Shown here: one piece after another, positions 9,547 to 18,125 of the stretch
How the letters are laid out: every line of letters begins with the position of its first letter
Position numbering within the stretch: position 1 is the stretch's first letter
Assembly (NCBI RefSeq): GCF_035271045.1
Contig: NZ_DATESC010000001.1
Coordinates: 1-64,000, forward strand
Source: Marinospirillum sp035271045
Lineage (GTDB): Bacteria > Pseudomonadota > Gammaproteobacteria > Pseudomonadales > Halomonadaceae
Direction of reading: 5' to 3'
Length of the DNA stretch: 64,000 nt
Position numbers and translations under genes: made by a program
Notes under the pieces: generated by a model
What the model was told of the DNA's origin: nothing
The model's database searches: none
What the model saw: the letters and a program-made list of their open reading frames with translations, nothing else

Positions 9547-11266
9547 GAGCAATTCCTGTAGGTAGCTTTAGGTGTTGGTCAGTCAATGCTAAGCGCTGGT
9601 CAGCGAAGGCTTCTAGTTCAGGTTCGTGGCTAGCAATAATTAAGGTGCAACCTTGTGCTTTTAACGCTTCAAGTGTGGCATAAATTTGCTGGCGGCTGCG
9701 TGCATCTAAGCTAGCGGTGGGTTCATCCAGTAAAACTAGCTTTGAAGGCGTTAATAAGGCTCGCGCTAAAGCTAAACGCTGGGCTTGCCCACCGGAAAGG
9801 TTTTTACCTCTTTCTAGCAGTAAAGTGTTTAAACCGTCTTTTTGTTGCGCTAATAAAGGTGCTAAACCTACCGCTTCTATGGCTTTTAGCAGGGCTTCTT
9901 CACTGGCGTTAGGCGCTGCTAAACGCAAGTTATCTGCCCAGCTAGCATTAATAATAAAGGCTTGTTGGTGCATCCAAATTAACGGTTCACTACCTGGGGT
10001 TTTGCCATTCACTAATAACTGACCGCTGGTGGGTTGCATAAAGCCTGCCATTAAATGCAGCAACGAGGATTTTCCGCTTCCGGTACGCCCAGTAATTAAG
10101 AGCAGTTCACCCTTGGCAAGTTTAAAACTGGTAGCTGCTAATACTTGACCACGACCTGCATAGTTAAGGGTTAAGTCTTGGGCTTCTAGGGCGTATTTAC
10201 TTGTAGAATTTTGTTCGGCAGTTTTTGAATCAGTATTTTTAGAACTAGAAGAACTAGCCGTAACCGGCTGAACTTCAAGTAAATCCACCAAACTATCTGC
10301 AGCACCTAAAGCAGACGCTCTATCGTGGTAAAACTGCGCTAAAACTCTAAGTGGTTGAAAATATTCGGGAGCCATTAATAAAATAAGTAAACCGCTAAAT
10401 AGGGTTAAATCTGCTGCTGGCCCCCAATTGATATAACCCAATAAACCAAAGCCGATATACATAGCCACGGCAGCAATGGCGATGGAGGAAAAAAACTCTA
10501 AAACAGCCGAGGATAAAAAAGCTAGTTTTAAAGTACGCATATTAATACGGCGGTATTCATCGGCAGCAGAGGCGACATCTTGGGTTGCTTGCTTACTTAA
10601 ACCAAACAGCTGCAAGCTGGTTAAACCGCGTACGCTATCTAAAAACTGCCCTGAGACACGTTTTAATAACACAAAGTGCTGCTGATTAAGGCGTTCAGCA
10701 CCCATACCGACCAAAGCCATAAATAAGGGAATCAGGGGTGCAGAAATCAGTAAAAATACACCGGCTACCCAATCGAGGTAGAAGGTAAGAATTAGAATAA
10801 ATAGGGGTGAAATAACCGCTAGGGTCATTTGGGGTAGATAGCGTGCAAAATAGTTTTGTAGTGCATCGACCTGCTCTAACCATTGGCTGGTTAAACCGGC
10901 GGCAGACTCATTGGTTAGGTGAACTGGGCCTAATAAAGCCAGTTGTTGCAAAAGTGTTTGACGAACCGTTAAACGAATGCGGTTAGCAGCGGCTTGTCCG
11001 GTTAAGTCTTGCAAGATTTGCAAACCTGACCTAAGCAGCAGCAAGAGAACTAAACCAACAAAGCCAGATAAAATTTCAGCTAAAGGGCGTTGGTTAACAA
11101 TCACTTCATTAATTAACCAAGCCATTAAAGCCAACTGCGCCATAATGACTAGGGTTTGAGCTATCCCTGCTAGCTGTGTAACTAGCAGAGAATTGCGTTC
11201 ACCTGAAGCTAGGTGGCGCAACCACTCACGGTTGCGCCTTGCCTTATTGGGCTCAGTGATAGCCAA
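9533..11266 (-). CDS. cydD: Thiol reductant ABC exporter subunit CydD
   Basis: A 577-residue ABC half-transporter, partner of CydC. It has a membrane domain, Walker A GRTGSGKSS, signature LSGGQAQR and Walker B LVLLDEPTASLD. A Ser/Thr-rich linker (near TASSSSSKNTD) joins membrane and ATPase parts. The only upstream start is a TTG that overlaps the end of cydB by 14 bases, with AGGAG abutting it directly; spacing is poor, so the exact start is uncertain and coupling to cydB translation is likely. Confidence 0.92.
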   Translation of the reverse strand: MAITEPNKARRNREWLRHLASGERNSLLVTQLAGIAQTLVIMAQLALMAWLINEVIVNQRPLAEILSGFVGLVLLLLLRSGLQILQDLTGQAAANRIRLTVRQTLLQQLALLGPVHLTNESAAGLTSQWLEQVDALQNYFARYLPQMTLAVISPLFILILTFYLDWVAGVFLLISAPLIPLFMALVGMGAERLNQQHFVLLKRVSGQFLDSVRGLTSLQLFGLSKQATQDVASAADEYRRINMRTLKLAFLSSAVLEFFSSIAIAAVAMYIGFGLLGYINWGPAADLTLFSGLLILLMAPEYFQPLRVLAQFYHDRASALGAADSLVDLLEVQPVTASSSSSKNTDSKTAEQNSTSKYALEAQDLTLNYAGRGQVLAATSFKLAKGELLLITGRTGSGKSSLLHLMAGFMQPTSGQLLVNGKTPGSEPLIWMHQQAFIINASWADNLRLAAPNASEEALLKAIEAVGLAPLLAQQKDGLNTLLLERGKNLSGGQAQRLALARALLTPSKLVLLDEPTASLDARSRQQIYATLEALKAQGCTLIIASHEPELEAFADQRLALTDQHLKLPTGIAHAPA

Positions 11267-12260
11267 CTCCTGCTTTCACCTTGCCACGGAATACCCAGTA
11301 GCTCCAAGCGCTATACATCAGTATAAAAGGAACTACAAAGAGTAAACCTAGTAATAAAAACAACTGAGACTCATGGGCTGATGCCGCATCCCAGAAGGTG
11401 TAGTTAGGTGGTACCACATAGGGCCACTTACTAAAGATTAACGCCACAAAGGTTGAAATAAATAGCCCAAGAGTTGCTACAAAAGGGAAACCTTCTTGGC
11501 GCTTTTTAACCGCACGGTAAATCCAGCCCGCAAAGAACAAGGTAATCAGTGGTAATACCCAAAGCAGGCTTACACCAGAGAACCAGCGCTCTTTTAGGAA
11601 GTCATCAATCATGGGTGACCAAACACCAATAATGCCAAAGATCACCAACACGGCTAACAACAAGCGTGGGGTAATTTTATAAGCCCAATCTTGAATATAT
11701 CCTTCCGACTTAAGAATTAACCAAGTGCTACCCAAGAGTGCATAACCAGCCACCAGGCCAACACCCGTTAAAACGGTGAAGGGTGTTAGCCAATCTAGTG
11801 CACCACCCACGTAGCGAAAGTTTTCTGTTTCAAAACCTTGGATATAAGTACCCACTACAGCACCCTGAGCAAAGGTAGCAATAAAAGAGCCACCGGCAAA
11901 TGCCCAGTTCCATAAGAAGCGAGACTTAGTCGCTTTAAAACGGAATTCAAACGCCACACCACGAAAAATTAATGCAGCCAACATAAGGAATACCCCTATG
12001 TACAAGGCAGGCAAAAAGACCGAATAAACCAGCGGGAAGGCGGCTAATAAACCAGCACCACCTAGCACTAACCAAGTTTCGTTAGCATCCCAAACTGGCG
12101 CTACAGAGTTCATCATTACATCACGGGCTTGGTCATCGGGCGCAAAGGGGAAAAGTATTCCTTGGCCTAGGTCAAAACCATCTAGCAGCACATACATAAT
12201 GATGCCAAAACCTATGATGCCGACCCAAATTAGGGTTAGGTCAAAGACGGGTTCACTCAT
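11253..12260 (-). CDS. cydB: bd-type ubiquinol oxidase subunit II (CIO-type CydB)
   Basis: A 335-residue integral membrane protein, subunit II of a cytochrome bd quinol:oxygen oxidoreductase. The N-terminus (VLLDGFDLGQG and the following WDANETWLVLGG) is characteristic of CydB/CioB. An AAGGAG precedes the ATG, which overlaps the cydA stop by four bases (ATGA). There is no room for a small CydX-like gene between it and cydD. Confidence 0.93.
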   Translation of the reverse strand: MSEPVFDLTLIWVGIIGFGIIMYVLLDGFDLGQGILFPFAPDDQARDVMMNSVAPVWDANETWLVLGGAGLLAAFPLVYSVFLPALYIGVFLMLAALIFRGVAFEFRFKATKSRFLWNWAFAGGSFIATFAQGAVVGTYIQGFETENFRYVGGALDWLTPFTVLTGVGLVAGYALLGSTWLILKSEGYIQDWAYKITPRLLLAVLVIFGIIGVWSPMIDDFLKERWFSGVSLLWVLPLITLFFAGWIYRAVKKRQEGFPFVATLGLFISTFVALIFSKWPYVVPPNYTFWDAASAHESQLFLLLGLLFVVPFILMYSAWSYWVFRGKVKAGVGYH

Positions 12261-13657
12261 GCCTTATCTCCTTGTTCAAAAGGTACATGCGCTGCAGATA
12301 ATGGACGTTTAGCATGGTCGGACTCTACTTCTTTATCATCATCCGTTGCTTCTATACCCGCTTGGAAAACACGCATAAGGTAATAAACACCGGCGCTGAA
12401 AATCACTGCATAAACAAGGATATAACCAATTAAAGTGAAGAGTGCCATGCCACCGGTTAAGGAAGGTGTTAAGCCTTCGGCATGCGTCATTAACCCATAA
12501 ACCAACCAAGGCGCACGCCCTACCTCGGTTACAAACCAACCGGCAACCACGGCAATAAAGGGCGATAAACTCATAGCTACCAGCCCTTTAAGGTACCAAG
12601 AGGAAGAAGCAAAACGACCGCCTGCTCTAAGGAATAAGCCTGCAAAGGCAAAACCTATCATTAGCACACCCAAACCCACCATAATGCGGAAAGCCCAGAA
12701 AACGATAAATACAGGTGGACGCTCTTCAGCAGGAACATCAAGCAAACCTGGCAGTTCACCTTCAGAATCGTGGGTTAGAATTAAACTGGCTAACTTAGGG
12801 ATTTTAATTTCAAAGTGGTTTTTCTCGTTTTCTTGGTCAGGAATAGCAAACAAGATTAACGGTACACCCGTGCCACGCTCCCAGTTACCCTCCATAGCGG
12901 CCACTTTAGTAGGCTGGTGCTCTAAAGTAGAAAGACCATGAAAGTCACCAATCAATAACTGGGCAGGTGCAATAATCAGCAACAACCACAAGGTCATAGA
13001 AAGGGCTTTTTTATTGGCTTCAACTTCACGGCCTTTTAACAAGAACCATGCACTAACACCCGCCACCACAAAACCACCGGTTAAGAAAGAAGCGACGATC
13101 ATGTGCCAGAAGCGATAGAAAAAAGAGGCAGTAAAAAGTGCTTCAGCCCAGCTAGCAACATGGTAAATTTCACCACGCAACTCTAGACCAGCCGGTGTTT
13201 GCATGAGGCTGTTGGCTGAGAGAATCCAGAAGGCAGAAATAAAGGTACCTAAGGCAACCATACAGGCTGCAAATAAATGCACCCCCTTAGGAACTTTGTT
13301 ACGACCAAAGAGCATAACGCCAAGGAAGCCCGCTTCTAAGAAGAAGGCGGTAATCACTTCATAACTAAGCACTGGGCCTAAGAAGTTTGCCGTAGCATAG
13401 GAAAAGTTACTCCAGTTAGTGCCGAACTGGAAAGACATAACAATACCAGACACTACGCCCATACCAAAAACCACCGCAAACACTTGCGTCCAGAACTTAG
13501 CTAAACGCTCCCAAGCGGGGTTTTTGGTTTTAAAGAATAGGCCTTCTAATAAGGCTATATAGGATGCTAAACCGATGGTAAACACCGGAAAAATAGCATG
13601 GAAAGACACAACAAAAGCGAACTGAATGCGCGACAGCAAAAGTGGGTCGAGCTCCAT
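12257..13657 (-). CDS. cydA: bd-type ubiquinol oxidase subunit I, short-Q-loop (CIO-type CydA)
   Basis: A 466-residue, polytopic catalytic subunit that binds haems b558, b595 and d and oxidises quinol. The early His (H20, in SFHAIFPVFTIG) matches the haem b595 ligand and a GRAPW motif stands in place of the usual GRQPW. The quinol-binding Q-loop is short, and the protein is shorter than E. coli CydA (522), which puts it in the cyanide-insensitive oxidase type. A GGAG ribosome-binding site lies six bases before the ATG. It is first in the cydABDC operon. Confidence 0.93.
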   Translation of the reverse strand: MELDPLLLSRIQFAFVVSFHAIFPVFTIGLASYIALLEGLFFKTKNPAWERLAKFWTQVFAVVFGMGVVSGIVMSFQFGTNWSNFSYATANFLGPVLSYEVITAFFLEAGFLGVMLFGRNKVPKGVHLFAACMVALGTFISAFWILSANSLMQTPAGLELRGEIYHVASWAEALFTASFFYRFWHMIVASFLTGGFVVAGVSAWFLLKGREVEANKKALSMTLWLLLIIAPAQLLIGDFHGLSTLEHQPTKVAAMEGNWERGTGVPLILFAIPDQENEKNHFEIKIPKLASLILTHDSEGELPGLLDVPAEERPPVFIVFWAFRIMVGLGVLMIGFAFAGLFLRAGGRFASSSWYLKGLVAMSLSPFIAVVAGWFVTEVGRAPWLVYGLMTHAEGLTPSLTGGMALFTLIGYILVYAVIFSAGVYYLMRVFQAGIEATDDDKEVESDHAKRPLSAAHVPFEQGDKA

Positions 13658-13694
13658 AGCCTGCTCCTAACTGATGAAGGAATTTGTAAATATA

Positions 13695-13708
13695 TTGGCT
13701 TACATCAA
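13695..13708 (-). promoter_or_regulatory. Candidate FNR/Anr-type box in the cydA leader
   Basis: On the minus strand the sequence reads TTGATGTAAGCCAA. The first half-site TTGAT is perfect and the second keeps CAA of the consensus ATCAA. It lies just downstream of the putative -10 box, a position that fits repression. In Pseudomonas, Anr represses the related cioAB genes. Inference from motif and position only. Confidence 0.4.
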
Positions 13709-13710
13709 TT

Positions 13711-13738
13711 AGGATAGTCTCATATTGGAGAGATGCAA
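13711..13738 (-). promoter_or_regulatory. Putative sigma-70 promoter of cydABDC
   Basis: Minus strand: -35 TTGCAT (13733-13738), 16-base spacer, -10 TATCCT (13711-13716). The start of transcription would fall inside the adjacent FNR-like box, about 50 bases upstream of the cydA ATG. Confidence 0.4.
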
Positions 13739-13781
13739 CCAAGGTGGCAGGCTGTCGCATCTTAATAATTATCTAGTTTTT

Positions 13782-15404
13782 TTAAGCGCTAAACTTGGCT
13801 AGTTGGTTGGTTAGCTGCCCGGCGGAGTTTTGTAAGCGCCCTGCGGCATCTAAAATTTGTTCTGTGCTTTGCCTATTATCTTGGGTTTGGGTTTCTACTT
13901 GTTCAATTTGATTAACAACTTCTTGGTTACCTTCTAATACCGCTTTAAGTTGGGCTACAGTTTGGTGCATTTTTGTTTGAGTGCTATTCATGCTCTCGGT
14001 ACTGGTAAGTATATGGCTCATCGCTTCGTTAGAATGGTCTAGCAAGTGAGTAAACTGCCCAGAACTGTGTTGCATTTGTTCTGCTGTTTTGGTGATAGCG
14101 CTCACAATGCTAGTAATAATGGTGCTGGTTTGGTTCAAGCTATCTTGTGTGCGTGTTGCTAGCTGGCGTACTTCATCGGCAACCACCGCAAAACCCCGAC
14201 CATGTTCGCCAGCGCGTGCTGCTTCAATGGCGGCATTCAGTGCCAGCAGGTTAGTTTGGTCAGCAATACCACTAATAACGGCTAGCACGCCATTCACCTT
14301 TTCGGCATCTTCTGATAACTGAGTTAAATCTTCAGCAAGGCGTGTTTGCTCTTTAGTAATAAGGGCTAGGGTTTGGGTGGTTTTAGAAATGGCATCTTGA
14401 CTAACATTTAAGCGGTTCGCAGAAGTGGCTACTGTGCTCATAACGGAATCTAGCTGTTGGTCAGACTCATTGATTAACTGATCAGTTATTTCAGCTTGTT
14501 GGCGAACTTGATCCACCGCTTGGCTAACGCCCATTGCCCTTAGCTGCATTTCTTTACTACTGCTTTGTAATTGGTCAGAAATCGTCGCTGTTTCTCGGGC
14601 ATTTTCAGTGGTGGTTTTAATGGCATCTTGCAGCTCATTCATTAGCTGATTAAAGTCATTTAATAACAAGCCAATTTCATCTTTACCCCCTTTTGCACGT
14701 AAAGAAAGATTACGGCTAGTAGCTATTTCACGCAGGGTTAATTGGGCCTTAGAAATGGGTTGCATAACTTTACTGACTAAAAAGTAAGTGATAAGCGAAC
14801 CTAAGATAAATTGCACTAAACCTAGCAGACTAGAAAAAATTAGCGTGTTAACAAGTGCAGATTTAATATGACTAATTGCTATGTCTGCTGCTGCTATAAA
14901 AGTTTGTCCTGTGCGGCTAGTGTAAGGAATAAAGACCGAACGAAAATTACCCCATTCATCGGAATACTCATCAAAAACAATGGTTTTGGAATTAAATGCT
15001 TTGATTAAGCCTTCACTAGGCTCTTCATAGTCGGGCAGTTTTTCTGGAAAGTTGCTTTGGTTGTATTCATCCTTGTCTGGTGTGTCCATTACAAAAAGAA
15101 TTTTGCCGTCTTTTTTTACTAGGGTGTAAATGTACTCAAGCTCTGTTTCAGAAATGAGTTCATACACTTGGCGCTGAATGGCATTGGATTGGCTTTGGGA
15201 AAAGGTGTTATTGGCCACATCATCGTAAATGCTTTGGTTGATAAGGTGTGCCGCTGTTTGGGCAGCAAAGGTTAGCTGAGAATCAATTTGCTGATAAAGG
15301 TCTGTTTTGCGTGCTTGGTAGGTGTAGCTGGTATAGCTGATGACAGCGACTGCATTGATGAGCAATACAATGGCTAGAAGTTTAGAGCGTAAAGAAATAA
15401 GCAT
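13782..15404 (-). CDS. Methyl-accepting chemotaxis protein
   Basis: A 540-residue chemoreceptor. It has one membrane segment at about 7-28, a periplasmic sensor of about 150 residues, a second membrane segment near 185-210, a HAMP linker and a cytoplasmic signalling domain. The hairpin tip is canonical (IEAARAGEHGRGFAVVADEV), so it should couple to CheA/CheW. The ligand is not predictable from the sensor. It is transcribed alone, with the cyd operon downstream in the same direction. Confidence 0.92.
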   Translation of the reverse strand: MLISLRSKLLAIVLLINAVAVISYTSYTYQARKTDLYQQIDSQLTFAAQTAAHLINQSIYDDVANNTFSQSQSNAIQRQVYELISETELEYIYTLVKKDGKILFVMDTPDKDEYNQSNFPEKLPDYEEPSEGLIKAFNSKTIVFDEYSDEWGNFRSVFIPYTSRTGQTFIAAADIAISHIKSALVNTLIFSSLLGLVQFILGSLITYFLVSKVMQPISKAQLTLREIATSRNLSLRAKGGKDEIGLLLNDFNQLMNELQDAIKTTTENARETATISDQLQSSSKEMQLRAMGVSQAVDQVRQQAEITDQLINESDQQLDSVMSTVATSANRLNVSQDAISKTTQTLALITKEQTRLAEDLTQLSEDAEKVNGVLAVISGIADQTNLLALNAAIEAARAGEHGRGFAVVADEVRQLATRTQDSLNQTSTIITSIVSAITKTAEQMQHSSGQFTHLLDHSNEAMSHILTSTESMNSTQTKMHQTVAQLKAVLEGNQEVVNQIEQVETQTQDNRQSTEQILDAAGRLQNSAGQLTNQLAKFSA

Positions 15405-15489
15405 CAGCTAAATCCCTTAGGGTTATTGTGTGAATAATAATTTAACAAATGATGACAAAGTTACGTTAAAAGGGCTAGTGAAATTGGTC

Positions 15490-16221
15490 TCACTTCCAAA
15501 CTTCTTTTAAGGGGGTGTTAGGTAAATAGTGGTGTGCTATTTGTGCTTGTAAAAGTTCGGCCGAAGCCAGCGCGTCAGTCAGTGCATCATGGGGATGATA
15601 GGTCGGTAAGCCATAGCGTTCTCGGCTGGCTGCTAGGCGAATGGATGTTGGCTTGCGGCCTAGCAAACGATCCCACCAACTGAGTGGTTTTTTACGGTGA
15701 AGTCGCCCTTCTAATTCCATGGTATCCACTACTGGGAATTCCAACCCTTCATTTATCCGTGTTCTAAAGGCTGCATCTAGAAAACCTCGTTCAATACTTC
15801 GGCAATGCACAACCAATATTTTGCCAGCAAAAAGCGTTAACATTTCTTGCATAATGGTTTGTAAATCGGGTGCGGCAGCTATTTGTGAATGGGTTATGCC
15901 ATGAATAACCATGGAAGAGCCATCGACTTTGGTGCGAGGTTTTACAAACCAATGCTTAGCGTCTTTGCAGCGAATGCGGGCAAGACTCATAGGCACCGCG
16001 CCAATGCTCAGTATGCCGTTCTTTTTAGGGCAAAGGCCGGTGGTTTCTATATCAATCGACAAAAAAGGCACTTGGCTTAAAGGGGTGTCGCCACTGACTA
16101 GCCCCGCTGCATAATAAGCTTTAAGTAGCGGGTTTTTGGCTTCTTCTTTTAGTCGAGCAAAGGTAAGCGGCCAATCTTGGGTAGCAATTGCTTGTTGCTT
16201 ATTTGGGTTTAAATAAAACAT
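15490..16221 (-). CDS. DEDDh 3'-5' exonuclease (DNA polymerase III epsilon-like)
   Basis: A 243-residue DnaQ-fold exonuclease with all three Exo motifs: SIDIETTG (D57, E59), a middle Asp in ERGFLDAAF, and HPHDALTDA near the C-terminus. It is not DnaQ itself; proteins of this type are typically coded next to a cNMP/CBS/DUF294 protein, as here. Its ATG has AAGG eight bases upstream and lies 27 bases behind that gene's stop. Substrate unknown; involvement in nucleotide or RNA turnover linked to transporter regulation is inference from genome context only. Confidence 0.88.
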   Translation of the reverse strand: MFYLNPNKQQAIATQDWPLTFARLKEEAKNPLLKAYYAAGLVSGDTPLSQVPFLSIDIETTGLCPKKNGILSIGAVPMSLARIRCKDAKHWFVKPRTKVDGSSMVIHGITHSQIAAAPDLQTIMQEMLTLFAGKILVVHCRSIERGFLDAAFRTRINEGLEFPVVDTMELEGRLHRKKPLSWWDRLLGRKPTSIRLAASRERYGLPTYHPHDALTDALASAELLQAQIAHHYLPNTPLKEVWK

Positions 16222-16248
16222 AGGCTTACCTTGAACGGCTGAATGAAC

Positions 16249-18102
16249 CTAGTGCATGGGGTAGCGAAACCTTAAAAACTTTTGCGCATGGCTAAGAATT
16301 TGGAACGCATCTTTTAAGTTATTGCGCTCAAAGTCTGACAGGTTTTCTGGTGCAACATTATTGTCTGGCTCTTCACCTAGCTCTACAGCTTTGGCCTGAT
16401 GACGAATTCTAACAATGGAAATAAGTTCTAAAGCATCCCGTAAATCTTGGCCTCTCCCTTTAGGAAGAATATTAGCGGCAATAATGTCTTCTAGGCGATC
16501 AAATGAATTTTTAGCTTTAGAGCCAATTGCCAAGGCATGCACACGAATTAAGTCGGCAACGGGCGCTGTGCCACGGCGCTTCATATTAATTGAGTTATTG
16601 TGTTTGCCGTCGGTTTCCATTACAAAGTTTTTGAAAAAACCTAAGGGTGGGGTGCGGTTTAGAGCATTGCGTGCCATGCAAGCCAAAAAGCGTGGGTGGC
16701 GTTTGGTCAGTCTTAAAATGCGGTCGTTTAACTGGTCTGCCCATTCCACCTTGCCCCAAACACCGTCTAGGTCAAAGAAGATAGAACTGTGCAGTAAAGA
16801 TTCAGGCGTGGGCTTTTCTATCCAGTCAGTAAAATACTGCTGCCATACTTTGTAAGGCTGCCGCCAACGGCTATTGGTTGCCATAATATCGCCGGTGCAA
16901 TAGGTGTAACCGCAAGCTGCTAAACCATCGCTAACAATGGTCGCCAGCTTTTTAAAGTATTCATCGTGCAAAGCTGGCTCAAAACTGTCGTGTAAAATAA
17001 GGGCGTTATCTTGATCGGTAACCAGTGATTGCTCATCCCTTGCCATAGAACCTAAAGCTAAAAAACAATAGGGAATGGGTGGCGGCCCAAGTTCTGCTTC
17101 TGCCAGTTCAAGCAGGTGTTGTTTAAAGCTGCGGCCTATCACCGCCATAGCACTGCCAATCATGTGAGAGTTTGCATCTTCATTGACCATACGAATAAAA
17201 CTGGCACGTACATCGGGTACTAAAGCAGCCAGGTCTTCGGGACTGGTTTGTCGAAAAATACTACCAACTACAAATAAGCTGTTTTGTGATTCATAGCGAA
17301 TAATATCGGATACGGCGATTACGCCAAACGGCTTACCTTGTTTCATAACCGGCAGGTGGTGAACATTAAAGCGTAGCATCATCAGCATGGCTTCAAACAC
17401 CATTTGGTTATGTTCAATGGTTAGCAGTTCAGTGGTCATAAACTCACTAACGGGCAGGTTTACATCGGCACCTGTGGCTAGCACACGAATACGTAAATCT
17501 TTATCGGTAAGAATGCCGGCAGGTTTTAGGGTGTTAGCTTCGGTAATTAATAGGCAAGAAACCCGCAACTCAGTCATGTGCAGGGCGGCATCTTGAATGC
17601 TAGCATTTTTATCTAGGGTAATGAGTTCACGGTTAATAAGCGTGCCAACACGGGCAGACAATAGCTGGTTAGCATCTTCGTGGCGAGAAATGGCTTGGCG
17701 CAAACGGGTACGGTCTTCAACTTCTACCGCATCGGCAAAGGTTTCGTGTTCTTCAAATAGCTGGTTAAACACGGCAACAGGAATTAAATAAACTAATGTG
17801 TCTTCTAAGGCTTGGGCGGGAAAACGAACTTTACCGTGGCGCAATAACCCAAATTGCCCAAATAAGCCGCCTTCACTGAGGCGGTTATAAAGGTCGCCAT
17901 TACGGCGAAAAACTTCAACAGCGCCACTGCGAACTAAATGCAGTGAATCAATGGCTTGTTCAAAAACTAGAATGGGGCTACCGGCTTTGAAATAACTAAT
18001 TTCAACCTGAGTAGCAACCCAGCTGAGTGTTTCTTCTGGCAACTCATTAAAAGGCGGGTGCTGCTTTAAAAACGCTAGAACTTCGATTTGCTCTATTTCC
18101 AC
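16249..18102 (-). CDS. cNMP-binding / CBS / DUF294 putative nucleotidyltransferase
   Basis: A 617-residue soluble protein. It has a cyclic-nucleotide-binding-like domain (about 10-130), two CBS domains (about 160-285), a DUF294 nucleotidyltransferase core with GSMARDEQSLVTDQDNAL at about 347-366 and a DUF294 C-terminal helical domain. The GS and Asp pattern resembles GlnD-type nucleotidyltransferases, so it may modify or signal through a nucleotide. It sits 23 bases after the BCCT transporter and 27 before the exonuclease. Elsewhere this pair usually accompanies the acetate permease ActP and Acs. Confidence 0.87.
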   Translation of the reverse strand: MEIEQIEVLAFLKQHPPFNELPEETLSWVATQVEISYFKAGSPILVFEQAIDSLHLVRSGAVEVFRRNGDLYNRLSEGGLFGQFGLLRHGKVRFPAQALEDTLVYLIPVAVFNQLFEEHETFADAVEVEDRTRLRQAISRHEDANQLLSARVGTLINRELITLDKNASIQDAALHMTELRVSCLLITEANTLKPAGILTDKDLRIRVLATGADVNLPVSEFMTTELLTIEHNQMVFEAMLMMLRFNVHHLPVMKQGKPFGVIAVSDIIRYESQNSLFVVGSIFRQTSPEDLAALVPDVRASFIRMVNEDANSHMIGSAMAVIGRSFKQHLLELAEAELGPPPIPYCFLALGSMARDEQSLVTDQDNALILHDSFEPALHDEYFKKLATIVSDGLAACGYTYCTGDIMATNSRWRQPYKVWQQYFTDWIEKPTPESLLHSSIFFDLDGVWGKVEWADQLNDRILRLTKRHPRFLACMARNALNRTPPLGFFKNFVMETDGKHNNSINMKRRGTAPVADLIRVHALAIGSKAKNSFDRLEDIIAANILPKGRGQDLRDALELISIVRIRHQAKAVELGEEPDNNVAPENLSDFERNNLKDAFQILSHAQKFLRFRYPMH

Positions 18103-18125
18103 AACAACCCACCTTTTAACTTAGA

